Notes: generated from the letters alone by a model not told the origin. A stretch of DNA of 64,000 nucleotides from a bacterium 1XD8-76 (GCA_003611955.1 RAZE01000022.1:1-64000), one strand, 5' to 3'. Shown: positions 27,106 to 36,453, numbered from the stretch's first letter. Made by a program: numbers and translations.

Positions 27106-28686
27106 GAACCTGCTCCTGTACTCCCGGGGGCTCATCCCCGTGCTCTTGCGGAACACTCTGCTGAAATAAGTATAATCATCGTATCCCACCATAAAAGCAA
27201 CCTCCGTCAGGTTTTTCTTCCCCTCCTGTATATACTGTTTCGCCTTCTCCATCCTCCTGTTTGTGATATACAGAACCGGGCTCTCCCCTATCTCCTGCCG
27301 GAATACCCTCGAGAAATAGGAGTGCTCCACATGGAACTGCTCCGCCAATGTCGTCAGAGTCAATTCCTCGTAAAAATGTCCGTCGATCCAGGCCGCTGCC
27401 TCCTGCACGATGGCCTTCATGGAATCGGTTGCCGCCTCCTTCTTCTCCGGGACCAGCATGCTGACCACTTCCCGCATCATGTCACACACACTCCGGATAT
27501 CCAGACTTTCCACCGTCTTATCCAGAGATTCCGTCACGTTTTCTATATCGATCGCTTTCTCCCTGCTGCACTCTCTGGCGGCAAAATCCTGCAGCGCATT
27601 CATGATCTGCCGAACGGTCTGTTTCACTTCCAGATAACTCCACCCCTGCTTTTCGCAGTCCGCAAGCCCGCTCTCCTCCAGGATCACCCGGCAGACGCCG
27701 TCCCCGTCCCGGGCCGCCAGATAAAAACTGATCTGCTTTTCTTTCTCCTCCTGAAAGTGAAGCCTCATCCGGCCCTCCTTCTCTCCGCCTTCCTCACAGA
27801 ACAGTATCTCATCTTTTCTGCAAAATTTTCGCTCCATCAAAATCCCCACGGTCTCCATATAGGCCGTATGGAGACTCTCCATGGAATAGGAATGCCCGCT
27901 GATACACAGCGTCAGTTCCGTCTGCAAAAATTCTGACATCCCTGTCATCAATCGTTCCGCCGTCTGCTCCAGCTCCCGCCCGCTCATCTCCGTGATGATC
28001 AGAAACTCGTTGGAATGATAGATATGATTGAATACGATGGCCTTCTCATTGCGTAAAAATTCCCGTATTCTCTCTTTCGTGTGGAAAGAGAACGCATTTC
28101 TGGTCTGCCGGCTTTTGCGGACTGCCTCCTGCAGATTATGTATCTTCAGGAGGATCAGACTGATCCCTGCCAGATCCATGTTTGCGTTGACGGACACACT
28201 GGAAGCAAGCGGAAGCTGTCTGTGAGCGATCATCTCACTGAACTCCGTATCCTGTATCAGGGAAGCCGCCTCCTGCAGGCTCTTCTGCTCATGTTCCCGC
28301 TCCCCGATCATCTCCAGCGCCCTGACCAGCGCATTCACCAGATCCATCTTCGTCACGGGTTTCATCAGGTAGTTGATGGATCCCGCCAGAAAGGAATCCT
28401 TCACATAGGCAAAGTCGTTGTAACCGCTGACCACAAAGGAGATCACTTTCGGATATTTTTCCTGCACCACAGCCAGAAGTTTTGTCCCTGACAAAAAAGG
28501 CATATCGATATCCGTGATCAGAATATCCGGTATCTCCTCCTCCATCTTTCGCAGCACATCCTCCCCGTCCACCGCGGGCTCCAGCAATTCCAGAGAATAC
28601 TTTTCCCAGGGAATCATCCGTTTCAGTTTTTCCCTCGTCCAGTATTCGTCATCGGCGATCAGCACTTTATACTTTCTCTCACTCAT
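27091..28686 (-). CDS. YesN-type response regulator with AraC output domain
   Basis: The 531-residue protein has an N-terminal receiver domain (LIADDEYWTREKL, ILITDIDMP with the phospho-acceptor Asp, MKPVTKMDL), a long middle region and a C-terminal AraC HTH pair (LTTLAEQFHVEHSYFSRVF and VAFMVGYDDYTYFSRVFRKSTGMSPREYRS). It should activate the alpha-galactoside uptake genes when phosphorylated by the neighbouring kinase. It overlaps the kinase gene by eight bases, and its stop codon lies inside the regulatory motif at 27092-27105. Confidence 0.93.
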   Translation of the reverse strand: MSERKYKVLIADDEYWTREKLKRMIPWEKYSLELLEPAVDGEDVLRKMEEEIPDILITDIDMPFLSGTKLLAVVQEKYPKVISFVVSGYNDFAYVKDSFLAGSINYLMKPVTKMDLVNALVRALEMIGEREHEQKSLQEAASLIQDTEFSEMIAHRQLPLASSVSVNANMDLAGISLILLKIHNLQEAVRKSRQTRNAFSFHTKERIREFLRNEKAIVFNHIYHSNEFLIITEMSGRELEQTAERLMTGMSEFLQTELTLCISGHSYSMESLHTAYMETVGILMERKFCRKDEILFCEEGGEKEGRMRLHFQEEKEKQISFYLAARDGDGVCRVILEESGLADCEKQGWSYLEVKQTVRQIMNALQDFAARECSREKAIDIENVTESLDKTVESLDIRSVCDMMREVVSMLVPEKKEAATDSMKAIVQEAAAWIDGHFYEELTLTTLAEQFHVEHSYFSRVFRQEIGESPVLYITNRRMEKAKQYIQEGKKNLTEVAFMVGYDDYTYFSRVFRKSTGMSPREYRSRFEKSN

Positions 28687-30460
28687 TCTCCTGCTCTCCC
28701 TCTATCTTTGGTATCACCATCCGCACCTTTGTCCCCTCTCCGACAATGCTCTCGATACGCAGCCCATACTCTTCCCCATATAAGATCTTCAATCTGGCAT
28801 TGATGTTGTGGATACCGATCGAATTTCCTCTCTCCACATAATCCAGATTGCTGTGTCTAAGACTCTCATTCATCTTCTCCGCGTCCATCCCCACGCCATT
28901 GTCCGACACGCAGATCTCCAGCAACTCTCCCTGCACTTTCGCCTCTATCCGGATCCTCTTCTCCCCCCGTTTGTTTCTGAGTCCGTGGTTTAACGCGTTC
29001 TCCACCAGCGGCTGAACACATATTTTCGGCACTCTTGCCTGCAGGGATTTGGAATCGATATCGTAGTCATACTGTACATTATCCTGCATCCTGACGTTCA
29101 TCACATAGCAGTAGTTCTTTAAATGCACGATCTCCTTAGCCACCGTGGAAAAAGGCTCCTTCATGTTTAAACTGTACCGGAAAATGTTGGACAGAGACTG
29201 ACTTAGCATACTGACCTCCGGACAATTCCTCACCTCCGCGATACTGCTCATCGTGTCCAGCGTATTGTACAGAAAATGCGGGTTGATCTGCGCCTGCAGC
29301 GCCTTGTACTGTGCCTGCACCAGCAGAAGATTTGCCTGATTCTCCTTCTCCTTCAGTTCCTCCACCTGATCTAACATCACATTGAAATTTCTGCCGAGCT
29401 CGCCGATCTCATCCTTTTTCGTCACATTGGCCCGCAGCTCCATCTCCCCGCCAGCGATCCGCTTGATCGTCTGCATCAGCATGTCGAGGGGTTTTGTGAT
29501 CGTACTGGAGACGATAAAAATCAGCGCCACCGACACGATCACCATCACCACCGCTATTGTCACGAGGTTTAACGACAGCGCCCTCTGATTCTGCTGCAGA
29601 ATGCTCTCCGGCATCAGCGAATACGCCGTCAGGTTGTATTTTCTCTGCTCCGCCTGAAACAGTTCCTGGGTGGATTTACTCTCTATGGACGCCTGATTTC
29701 CCGCCTGAATTTGCCCGGAGATCACCTGATAAATGCCGTCGTCCACCTCCGACAGGCTTCCCCGCGAGACGATCGGCCTGTCGGAGTCCGACTGCAGCCA
29801 GATATACATCGTATTCTCCGTACAGTATTTCTCCAGAATATCTGTGAAGACCTTGCTGTCCACATCGCACACCACATAGCCGATCTTGCGCTCTCTGTTG
29901 CTGTTGTTGTAGAGTTTTAACACAAAACGGATGATATCCTTCTCCCTGTATGTGTTGTAATACCCCGAGATCAGCAGCGCCGTCTCATCGGAATCTACAT
30001 ACTCCTGCACTTTTCCCGCATTGTACGCCTCCATATCCTCATAGATATCCACCGGATAATTGTGCTTCGGCGTGGTCGCCTTCCGATATGTGCTGATGAG
30101 CTCATGATCCGCCGTGTACAGGTAGAGCGCCATCACCTTATCGCTGGTCTCAAAGCTCCCGGCCCCCACATCGTAGGCCTTCCGGTAAAAATCATTCCGC
30201 AATCGCTCGATCGTATAGCTCTCATCTTTCAGCGCATTGATCAGATCCTGCTCCCCATACACCTTGATCAGCTTCTTCTCCATATTTCCCGTAAACTGAT
30301 AGATCTCCTCCTGCATATTTTTCAGGGAATTTTCGCTCTCCTCCCTGGAAAGGTTGTAGATCATCTCAGAGGAAGTCTCTTTAAACAAAAAAGTCTGTAT
30401 CAAAAGCGCCAGAAGCACGCACACAATACAGCTCAGCAAAATACGAAAACGCAGTTTCAT
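28679..30460 (-). CDS. YesM-type sensor histidine kinase
   Basis: The 593-residue membrane kinase has a TM helix near residues 5-22, a large extracytoplasmic sensor domain, a second TM at about 300-325, a HAMP domain (SSTITKPLDMLMQTIKRIAGGEM) and a His_kinase domain with the phospho-acceptor QINPHFLYNTLDTM and ATP-binding VSDNGVGMDAEK. Such kinases sense extracellular sugars, often with a binding protein. GGAGG six bases before the ATG at 30460 decides the start. Its likely partner is the overlapping YesN-type gene. Confidence 0.93.
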   Translation of the reverse strand: MKLRFRILLSCIVCVLLALLIQTFLFKETSSEMIYNLSREESENSLKNMQEEIYQFTGNMEKKLIKVYGEQDLINALKDESYTIERLRNDFYRKAYDVGAGSFETSDKVMALYLYTADHELISTYRKATTPKHNYPVDIYEDMEAYNAGKVQEYVDSDETALLISGYYNTYREKDIIRFVLKLYNNSNRERKIGYVVCDVDSKVFTDILEKYCTENTMYIWLQSDSDRPIVSRGSLSEVDDGIYQVISGQIQAGNQASIESKSTQELFQAEQRKYNLTAYSLMPESILQQNQRALSLNLVTIAVVMVIVSVALIFIVSSTITKPLDMLMQTIKRIAGGEMELRANVTKKDEIGELGRNFNVMLDQVEELKEKENQANLLLVQAQYKALQAQINPHFLYNTLDTMSSIAEVRNCPEVSMLSQSLSNIFRYSLNMKEPFSTVAKEIVHLKNYCYVMNVRMQDNVQYDYDIDSKSLQARVPKICVQPLVENALNHGLRNKRGEKRIRIEAKVQGELLEICVSDNGVGMDAEKMNESLRHSNLDYVERGNSIGIHNINARLKILYGEEYGLRIESIVGEGTKVRMVIPKIEGEQENE

Positions 30461-30494
30461 GCCTCTCCTCCCTGTCCCCACATGTGTTTACTAT

Positions 30495-30551
30495 ATCTTA
30501 CCATATAACCCCTTTCTTTCCAGTTGGATTTTTCCTCAAATATGAGTTGGA
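30495..30551 (-). promoter_or_regulatory. regulated promoter of the kinase-regulator pair
   Basis: TAAGAT (30495-30500) lies 21 bases downstream of two direct AGTTGGA repeats on the plus strand (30522-30528 and 30545-30551), 23 bases apart. The inner repeat is part of a 14-base motif identical to that before the binding-protein gene. Distance from the inner repeat to the -10 box is within one base of that promoter. Positive autoregulation by the YesN-type regulator is the natural reading. Confidence 0.45.
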
Positions 30552-30557
30552 CTATTT

Positions 30558-30587
30558 TGAAAAAGGACCCGCCGAGACGGGTCCTTT
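30558..30587 (-). terminator. intrinsic terminator of the RyR-domain gene
   Basis: AAAGGACCCG (30562-30571) pairs perfectly with CGGGTCCTTT (30578-30587) around a six-base loop, followed on the minus strand by a T-rich stretch. It starts 14 bases after the stop of the RyR-domain gene and separates it from the kinase promoter. Confidence 0.85.
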
Positions 30588-30600
30588 CCTGTTATTAAAA

Positions 30601-32016
30601 CTATTCTATGGACAACAGCAGCCTGACGCTGCTTCTGTCTTTTTCCTTCTCCCCTTCCGTCAACTCCGCATAGGGAACCAGATCCCTGTGAATGCGGAGG
30701 GCGGCATCTTTCGTCTTCCCGTTTTCCGGAACGCCATATCTCCAGTTATTCAGATAGTGGAATCTGCACCATCTGATATGTTCCAGTTCCGAGAGTTTCT
30801 CCAGCAGATCCGGCGTTATCCGATCAGCGCTCTGTCCCTGCTCCCTCAGCATGAGCAGGCGCACCTCGTGATAGTCCGCCGCGCTGACATTGGAACTTCG
30901 GGAAAAACTGTCCAGTTTCTTCCACTCCTCGTCCTTCGCATCCGCCGACTCCACCGCCGCTCCTCCATCTGAAATATACCGCAGATGGATCCGTTTCGCC
31001 CGCTCAAACAGAACGTCGCTCAGAATATAATCCGGATTCTTGGAAACCTCTCTCCACTCAAATATCTGCAGACGATTCCTGTCCGTCAGAAGTTCCAGTT
31101 CCTCCACCGCGGAGAACACATCGATTCTCTCCCGCACCGTCACCGTGAGCAGATCTCTTATCAGCGTCAGCTGTTCGCCCTGCTCCAAAACCACAACCAT
31201 GTCTGCCTCCTCCAGCAGGGGCAGATGAACGTACCAGGGTTCCTCATAAAATATCACCGGATCACTGACAGACCCGAGCTGCGGATGCACCGATGAAAAG
31301 TAGGTTCCATCTCCAAAAATATGATATTCTATCCGCTGATCCGCGTCAAAAATATTGTCCTGAAGGGCATAAAATAACAGCTTCTCGCCCAAAAGGCCGA
31401 ATCCCAGAAACACCACCCTCAACTGATGCCCGCGATCTGCAGAAGTTTTATACAGGCAGTGCTCTTTCCAGAACAGCCTTGCCGCGGTGTCCTCCGGACA
31501 AAACAGCCGCAGTCCACTGTCCGCAACGGTCTGCGCAGGCAGCGACTGGCTCTGAAGATAGACGGTTTTCTCTCTCAATCTCTCCCGATATTTTCGGTAA
31601 AAATCGAAATTGTCTTTCTCTTCCCCGAAAAGAATATACTTCCGCGCATTTATGAAATCGGCATTCTCCCCTCCATCGATCCCGCGGCCTCCCAGCTGCA
31701 CAAGCAGCTCCTCCCGATCCGGTCCGTACACCGCAACACTGTCTCTCCGAAAGGAACACACCCAGGCCGTCAGCCTTCTGCGCAATTTTGAAAAAATCAA
31801 CAACACCCCGCCGGCTGTCGCCAGAGGAGCCGTCCACCGCGACAACTCCACCAGAACGTTTGGCGTCGGATCCTGATATTCCATACCGTACATACATAAA
31901 GTGATGAAAGCGGAATCCCTCGCCGTCTCCCCGCTCAGCACGAAACCCGCAGTCCCCAACAGAAACGGTGTGATAAATAAAATGATCTGTATAGCTTTGG
32001 TGATTTTCTTCCTCAT
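30601..32016 (-). CDS. two-TM protein with Rossmann-like and RyR-like domains
   Basis: From the ATG at 32016 the protein has 471 residues. Two hydrophobic helices (about 8-28 and 62-78) flank a short loop with NVLVELSRWTAPLAT, a pattern seen in bacterial channel-like proteins. A degenerate nucleotide-binding region follows (DSVAVYG, about 94-190), then a second with VVFLGFGLLGEKLL (about 199-310). The last 60 residues, with LEHIRWCRFHYLNNWRYG and RIHRDLVPYAEL and EKEKD, resemble the RyR domain of ryanodine receptors. A TTG at 32112 would lie upstream of a terminator and is unlikely. Function is unknown; nucleotide-gated ion flux is one guess. It appears to be a single-gene unit. Confidence 0.75.
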   Translation of the reverse strand: MRKKITKAIQIILFITPFLLGTAGFVLSGETARDSAFITLCMYGMEYQDPTPNVLVELSRWTAPLATAGGVLLIFSKLRRRLTAWVCSFRRDSVAVYGPDREELLVQLGGRGIDGGENADFINARKYILFGEEKDNFDFYRKYRERLREKTVYLQSQSLPAQTVADSGLRLFCPEDTAARLFWKEHCLYKTSADRGHQLRVVFLGFGLLGEKLLFYALQDNIFDADQRIEYHIFGDGTYFSSVHPQLGSVSDPVIFYEEPWYVHLPLLEEADMVVVLEQGEQLTLIRDLLTVTVRERIDVFSAVEELELLTDRNRLQIFEWREVSKNPDYILSDVLFERAKRIHLRYISDGGAAVESADAKDEEWKKLDSFSRSSNVSAADYHEVRLLMLREQGQSADRITPDLLEKLSELEHIRWCRFHYLNNWRYGVPENGKTKDAALRIHRDLVPYAELTEGEKEKDRSSVRLLLSIE

Positions 32017-32065
32017 GTCTTTCTCTCTGCTCTCCCTTTTGTAGCGGGCAATCTGCCTGGACGCC

Positions 32066-32097
32066 AAAACAGCCCTCATATACATCATAAGGGCTGT
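32066..32097 (-). terminator. intrinsic terminator upstream of the RyR-domain gene
   Basis: ACAGCCCT (32069-32076) and AGGGCTGT (32090-32097) form a perfect eight-pair stem with a 13-base loop, then TTTT on the minus strand. It probably ends transcripts arriving from phosphofructokinase and the small open frame. It also argues that the RyR-domain gene starts at 32016 rather than further upstream. Confidence 0.6.
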
Positions 32098-32122
32098 CGG
32101 CGATATCTGCAATATGCTTTTT

Positions 32123-32308
32123 TTATCCTGCCATGCAGTTCTTTACAAATCTCTTTTCCACCTCTCCCTGATGTTTAAAGTCCACTTCCCTCAGAAAACT
32201 GTCCACCAGAAGCGGAGGATGACATTTCTCGTTGATATATGCGGTCTCACAGACGCCAAAGCAACAGGGGTAAGGGAAATCTATACTCCGCCCCTCTAAA
32301 ATGGCATT
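32123..32308 (-). other. start-less cysteine-containing open frame, possible gene remnant
   Basis: Between phosphofructokinase and the terminator at 32066-32097, one minus-strand frame stays open for 61 codons, from just after an in-frame TAG at 32309-32311 to TAA at 32123-32125. It reads SIDFPYPCCFGVCETAYINE, then KCHPPLLVDSFLREVDFK and a basic C-terminus ending in NCMAG. No ATG, GTG or TTG with a ribosome site is in a suitable place. It may be a decayed gene end. The rest of the 32017-32339 gap shows nothing further. Confidence 0.25.
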
Positions 32309-32339
32309 CTACTGCGTAACAAATCCTTGATATCACTCT

Positions 32340-33566
32340 CTATTTTCTCACCAGATGTCTCGGTGTGCCGTTCACATACAGCGGCATCAGCTCGCCCATG
32401 ATAAGGGGTCTGCCGTACTTCTCGAAATCGTCTGTCAGATCCGTGCCGTCCGCCGTGATCCACTCGTCGGGAACCTTTCTCTCCACGTTCGCGATCGCGT
32501 GAATATCGTAAGCGCTTGTACCGCACTGGTAAGGATCGTCACCGTTTCTGTCCAGAGTGATCATCATGCCTGTCTTGCCCTCGTTTGCAGCGACAACAGC
32601 GTCATGTCCCACCTGGAAGGCCTCGTTGATGTCTGTCAGGGATGCGATGTGAGTCGCCGCTCTCTGCAGTGTGGAGAACTCGATCGCCCTCGTCTTAAGG
32701 CCTGTCTCCTCGGCAACCTTCTGCGCCAGGATCACAGCTGTTCCGGACATCTGCTTATGGCCGAACGCATCCACAGCCACTTCTCTGCCGAGCTCGCATA
32801 CAAATCTGCCGTCCGCGATCTGAACACCCTCAGATACCGCAATAACAACAGAAGACTTCTTTGCCGCCAGTTCTTTCACCTTATCCATGAAAGCATCCAT
32901 ATCGAATACTCTCTCCGGCAGATAGATGGCATCCGGTCCCTCGCAGTCGCTGCCGCGGGATAAAGCTGCCGCCGCTGTCAGCCAGCCTGCGTTACGTCCC
33001 ATGATCTCCACGATACATACCGTGGGTTTCTGTACGCCGAAGGAAGAGTTGTCGCGGATGATCTCCTTCATGGAAGTTGCGATATATTTTGCCGCGGAGC
33101 CATAGCCGGGGCAATGGTCAGTGATCGGAAGATCGTTGTCAATTGTCTTGGGCACGCCCACAAATCTCTGGTTCTTGCCGTGCGCCGCCGCATAATCGGA
33201 AAGCATCTTTACGGTATCCATGGAATCATTGCCGCCGCAGTAGAAAAGGCATTCGATATCATGCTTCTCCATGATCTCAAAAACTTTCTCGTAAACTTCC
33301 TCGTGTCCCTCGATCTTCGGCATTTTAAACCTGCAGGAACCAAGGAATGCGGAAGGGGTTCTCTTCAGCAATTCGATACCTGTCTCATCCGCAAGATATT
33401 CGTCCAGATCGCAGATCTTATCCTGCAGAAATCCTTCGATGCCGTGAACCATACCATAAACTTTGTTCACGCCAAGTTTCTTTGCCGCCGCATACACGCC
33501 TGCAACGGAAGAATTGATCACAGCGGTAGGGCCGCCGGACTGTCCAACTACAACATTTCCCTTCAT
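32340..33566 (-). CDS. 6-phosphofructokinase, probably pyrophosphate-dependent
   Basis: The 408-residue enzyme catalyses fructose 6-phosphate phosphorylation in glycolysis. It has the N-terminal GQSGGPTAVINSSVAG, the phosphoryl-donor loop FYCGGNDSMDTV, PKTIDNDLPITDHCPGYGSAAKYIA and EIMGRNAGWLTAA. The Asp-Ser after GGN, instead of the GGDGS of ATP enzymes, favours pyrophosphate as donor, although GGDDS is the usual form. AAGGAG seven bases before the ATG at 33566 fixes the start. It follows rplQ by about 90 bases, so it may receive readthrough from the ribosomal operon. Confidence 0.9.
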   Translation of the reverse strand: MKGNVVVGQSGGPTAVINSSVAGVYAAAKKLGVNKVYGMVHGIEGFLQDKICDLDEYLADETGIELLKRTPSAFLGSCRFKMPKIEGHEEVYEKVFEIMEKHDIECLFYCGGNDSMDTVKMLSDYAAAHGKNQRFVGVPKTIDNDLPITDHCPGYGSAAKYIATSMKEIIRDNSSFGVQKPTVCIVEIMGRNAGWLTAAAALSRGSDCEGPDAIYLPERVFDMDAFMDKVKELAAKKSSVVIAVSEGVQIADGRFVCELGREVAVDAFGHKQMSGTAVILAQKVAEETGLKTRAIEFSTLQRAATHIASLTDINEAFQVGHDAVVAANEGKTGMMITLDRNGDDPYQCGTSAYDIHAIANVERKVPDEWITADGTDLTDDFEKYGRPLIMGELMPLYVNGTPRHLVRK

Positions 33567-33597
33567 AACTGTTCTCCTTTTCATCTTTTATTTGGAT

Positions 33598-33639
33598 AAT
33601 ACAGAAGTCCTCATCCTGTATACCTACAGAATCAGGACT
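33598..33639 (-). terminator. terminator-like hairpin after rplQ
   Basis: AGTCCT (33606-33611) pairs with AGGACT (33634-33639), and the inner eight bases also pair with one G-U, giving a near-perfect 15-pair stem with a GGTA-type loop and one mismatch. The following minus-strand sequence is T-rich but interrupted. It may end the ribosomal superoperon or attenuate it before phosphofructokinase, for which no separate promoter is evident. Confidence 0.6.
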
Positions 33640-33653
33640 CCTCTCTTCACATT

Positions 33654-34190
33654 TTATACAAGTTCCAACACTACCTGCATCGCCGCATCACCTTTGCGGG
33701 GGCCGATCTTCACAATTCTTGTGTATCCGCCCTTGCGGTTCGCGTACTTCGGCGCCACTTCGTCAAACAGCTTGTTTGCCATGTTGATTTCTTTTGTGTT
33801 TTTCTTCTTTCCTGCGGGAGTGGCCGGCACTTCCGTCACGGGATAGAGTACTTTCATCATCTGGCGTCTCGCATGCTGTCTGGACGGAAGATCTTTCCTG
33901 ATCTCTTTCTCCACCTCGTCAAAAACGGTCACTTTCTTGCCGTCAACAACCTCTTTGACTCTCTTGCCGTCTTTGTCCTTGCGGGCAACCTTTGTTTTCA
34001 CCTTAACGGTCTCGAAGTTATCTTTTTCCTTTACTGCCAATGTGATCACATGCTCCGCGATCTTACGAACTTCCTTCGCTCTCGCTTCAGTCGTCACGAT
34101 CTTACCGTGATACAGAAGGTTCGTCACCTGATTTCTGAGCAGTGCTTTTCTCTGGCTGCTTGTTCTGCCAAGTTTTCTGTATTTTGCCAT
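33654..34190 (-). CDS. rplQ: 50S ribosomal protein L17
   Basis: L17 lies near the polypeptide exit side of the 50S subunit. The start [31 protein letters not shown] and the end [25 protein letters not shown] are conserved. At 178 residues it is about 55 longer than typical bacterial L17: a lysine-rich insertion of about 45 residues follows [10 protein letters not shown], and a shorter one lies near [13 protein letters not shown]. It is the last gene of the superoperon, 136 bases after rpoA. Confidence 0.97.
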   Translation of the reverse strand: MAKYRKLGRTSSQRKALLRNQVTNLLYHGKIVTTEARAKEVRKIAEHVITLAVKEKDNFETVKVKTKVARKDKDGKRVKEVVDGKKVTVFDEVEKEIRKDLPSRQHARRQMMKVLYPVTEVPATPAGKKKNTKEINMANKLFDEVAPKYANRKGGYTRIVKIGPRKGDAAMQVVLELV

Positions 34191-34326
34191 GTTAGGCTCC
34201 TTTCATATCAAATGGATCATCCCGGCCACGCTCATCGGTCTTACTTACCGGGGTATTGTCAGTTACCATCTATGAATACACATCCGCGCTCTTTGGGCTT
34301 ATCGGAAATGTATGCTCATTCTGCCT

Positions 34327-35295
34327 TTACTCCTCGCTGGGGTTCAGCTGAAGTCCTAATTCTTTCAGCTTCGCCAGCACTTCCTCCAGAGATTTCCGTC
34401 CCAGATTCCGGACTTTCATCATATCTTCGGAAGTTTTATTTGTCAACTCTTCCACCGTATTGATACCTGCGCGCTTTAAGCAGTTGTAGGAGCGGACTGA
34501 AAGTTCCAGTTCGTCGATGCTCATCTCCAGAACCTTACCCTTTTCGTCATCCTCCTTCTCCACCATAACTTCAGCGGACTTCGCATTTTCGGAGAGATCG
34601 ATAAAGAGATTCAGGTGCTCGCTGAGTACCTTGGCCGCAAGGCTCACCGCCTCGTCCGGGGCCAGTGTTCCGTCCGTATAAACATCCATCGTCAGTTTGT
34701 CGAAATCAGTCACCTGACCCACACGGGTATTTTCCACTGTCACATTGACGCGCTCCACCGGTGTATAGATGGAATCTACCGCAATAACGCCGATAGACAT
34801 ATCGCTGCTTTTGTTCTTGTCAGCGCCCACATAGCCTCTGCCATTTGTGATCGTCAATTCCACATATAACTTGGAATCTCTTCCGCCGCTCAGCGTCGCA
34901 ATAACCTGCTCAGGATTCATGATCTCAATATCCTGGTCAACCTGAATGTCGGAGGCATGGATTACTCCTTCCCCCTGATAGTCAATATATGCCGTCTTAG
35001 TTTCGTTGCCGTCGCTGTTGTTTTTGATAGCGAGGCTCTTAATATTCATGATGATCTCCGTCACATCTTCCTTTACGCCCTCGATCGTCGTAAATTCATG
35101 CAGAACACCATCAAATTTCACCTGGCTTACAGCTGTACCGGGCAATGAAGAAAGCATGATTCTTCTGAGAGAGTTACCAAGTGTGATGCCATAACCCCTT
35201 TCCAAAGGTTCTACCACAAATTTGCCATACTTCTTATCGTCAGAAATCTCTACAACCTCAATGTTAGGTCTTTCAAAATCAAACACTGCAAACAC
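34327..35295 (-). CDS. rpoA: RNA polymerase subunit alpha
   Basis: RpoA forms the dimer that nucleates RNA polymerase assembly. The N-terminal domain carries [24 protein letters not shown], and after a linker the C-terminal domain has [25 protein letters not shown] and [20 protein letters not shown], which contacts UP elements and activators. The length of 322 residues is normal. It lies between rpsD and rplQ, the classic alpha-operon order. Confidence 0.98.
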   Translation of the reverse strand: MFAVFDFERPNIEVVEISDDKKYGKFVVEPLERGYGITLGNSLRRIMLSSLPGTAVSQVKFDGVLHEFTTIEGVKEDVTEIIMNIKSLAIKNNSDGNETKTAYIDYQGEGVIHASDIQVDQDIEIMNPEQVIATLSGGRDSKLYVELTITNGRGYVGADKNKSSDMSIGVIAVDSIYTPVERVNVTVENTRVGQVTDFDKLTMDVYTDGTLAPDEAVSLAAKVLSEHLNLFIDLSENAKSAEVMVEKEDDEKGKVLEMSIDELELSVRSYNCLKRAGINTVEELTNKTSEDMMKVRNLGRKSLEEVLAKLKELGLQLNPSEE

Positions 35296-35362
35296 CCTCC
35301 TTTTCTATACATGTGAGAAAAACATAGCGCAGTCTCACGTTATGTTTTTCTCTTATGCCGGA

Positions 35363-35956
35363 TTACTTGGAATACAATTCGACGATAGCCATTTCATCAA
35401 CAGGTACGTCTATCATTTCTCTTGTAGGAAGTGCTTTGATAGTGCCTTTGAAAGCATCCAGGTCCACATCCATCCACTCAGGAACCAGTCTGCCCGCCGT
35501 AACTTCAATAATATCTTTGTATCTCTGAAGCTCTCTGGATTTTTCTCTTATTTCAATTGTGTCGCCGACGCTGATCAGATAGGACGGAATATTCACTGCC
35601 TTGCCGTTCACAAGGATGTGCTTATGTCCGACGATCTGTCTCGCCTCTCTTCTTGTTCTCGCAAAACCCATCCTGAAAATTACGCTGTCCAGCCTTCTCT
35701 CCAGAAGGATCATCAGGTTTTCACCTGTACGTCCTTTCATTCTCTCAGCTTTTTCATAGTAGTTTCTGAAAGGTCTCTCCAGAACCCCATAGATAAACTT
35801 CGCCTGCTGTTTTGCTCGAAGCTGCAGAGCGTACTCGCTCATCTTCTTGCCAGCCCTGGGAGATTTCCTCCTGGACTTTTTATCATATCCCAGAAAAGTC
35901 GGATCCAGTTCCAGGGAACGACATCTTTTCAGTACCGGTACTCTGTTTACTGCCAT
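35363..35956 (-). CDS. rpsD: 30S ribosomal protein S4
   Basis: S4 is a primary 16S rRNA binder that starts 30S assembly and, in many bacteria, represses its own operon. The S4 RNA-binding region [33 protein letters not shown] is clear. The N-terminus lacks the paired CxxC zinc cysteines, so this is the zinc-free form. Length is 197 residues. It sits between rpsK and rpoA, with about 100 bases of AT-rich spacer before rpsK. Confidence 0.97.
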   Translation of the reverse strand: MAVNRVPVLKRCRSLELDPTFLGYDKKSRRKSPRAGKKMSEYALQLRAKQQAKFIYGVLERPFRNYYEKAERMKGRTGENLMILLERRLDSVIFRMGFARTRREARQIVGHKHILVNGKAVNIPSYLISVGDTIEIREKSRELQRYKDIIEVTAGRLVPEWMDVDLDAFKGTIKALPTREMIDVPVDEMAIVELYSK

Positions 35957-36054
35957 TTAATTATTTTCCTCTCTTTCTATACATTGTTTACAGTACATTT
36001 GTACATTCATCCAACGCTCTATGCACACTCGCTTGTTTTTCTTTTGCTATCGCA

Positions 36055-36453
36055 CTATACGCGGCGGCGTTTCGGAGGCCGACATCCGTTATGAGGAACC
36101 GGTGTCACGTCGCGAATGCTCACTACTTCCAGTCCGCAGGCCTGAAGCGCACGGATCGCCGCCTCACGTCCTGAACCGGGGCCTTTTACAAAAACATCAA
36201 CCGTCTTAAGGCCGTGCACAAGCGCTGCCTTCGTCGCTGTTTCCGCCGCCATCTGTGCTGCATACGGAGTAGATTTCCTTGAACCTCTAAAACCAAGACC
36301 ACCGGCACTTGCCCAGCTCAGAGCATTGCCTTCCGTATCCGTCAATGTAACGATCGTATTATTGAAGGAAGACTGAATATGTGCCTGTCCGCGTTCAACG
36401 TTTTTCTTGACACGTCTTTTTGTCACTTTTTTTGCTGTAACTTTTTTTGCCAT
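36055..36453 (-). CDS. rpsK: 30S ribosomal protein S11
   Basis: S11 lines the 30S platform near the E site. [43 protein letters not shown] and the C-terminal [18 protein letters not shown] are the standard family blocks. The basic N-terminal leader [17 protein letters not shown] is slightly repetitive. The length of 132 residues is usual. It follows rpsM by 42 bases. Confidence 0.98.
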   Translation of the reverse strand: MAKKVTAKKVTKRRVKKNVERGQAHIQSSFNNTIVTLTDTEGNALSWASAGGLGFRGSRKSTPYAAQMAAETATKAALVHGLKTVDVFVKGPGSGREAAIRALQACGLEVVSIRDVTPVPHNGCRPPKRRRV

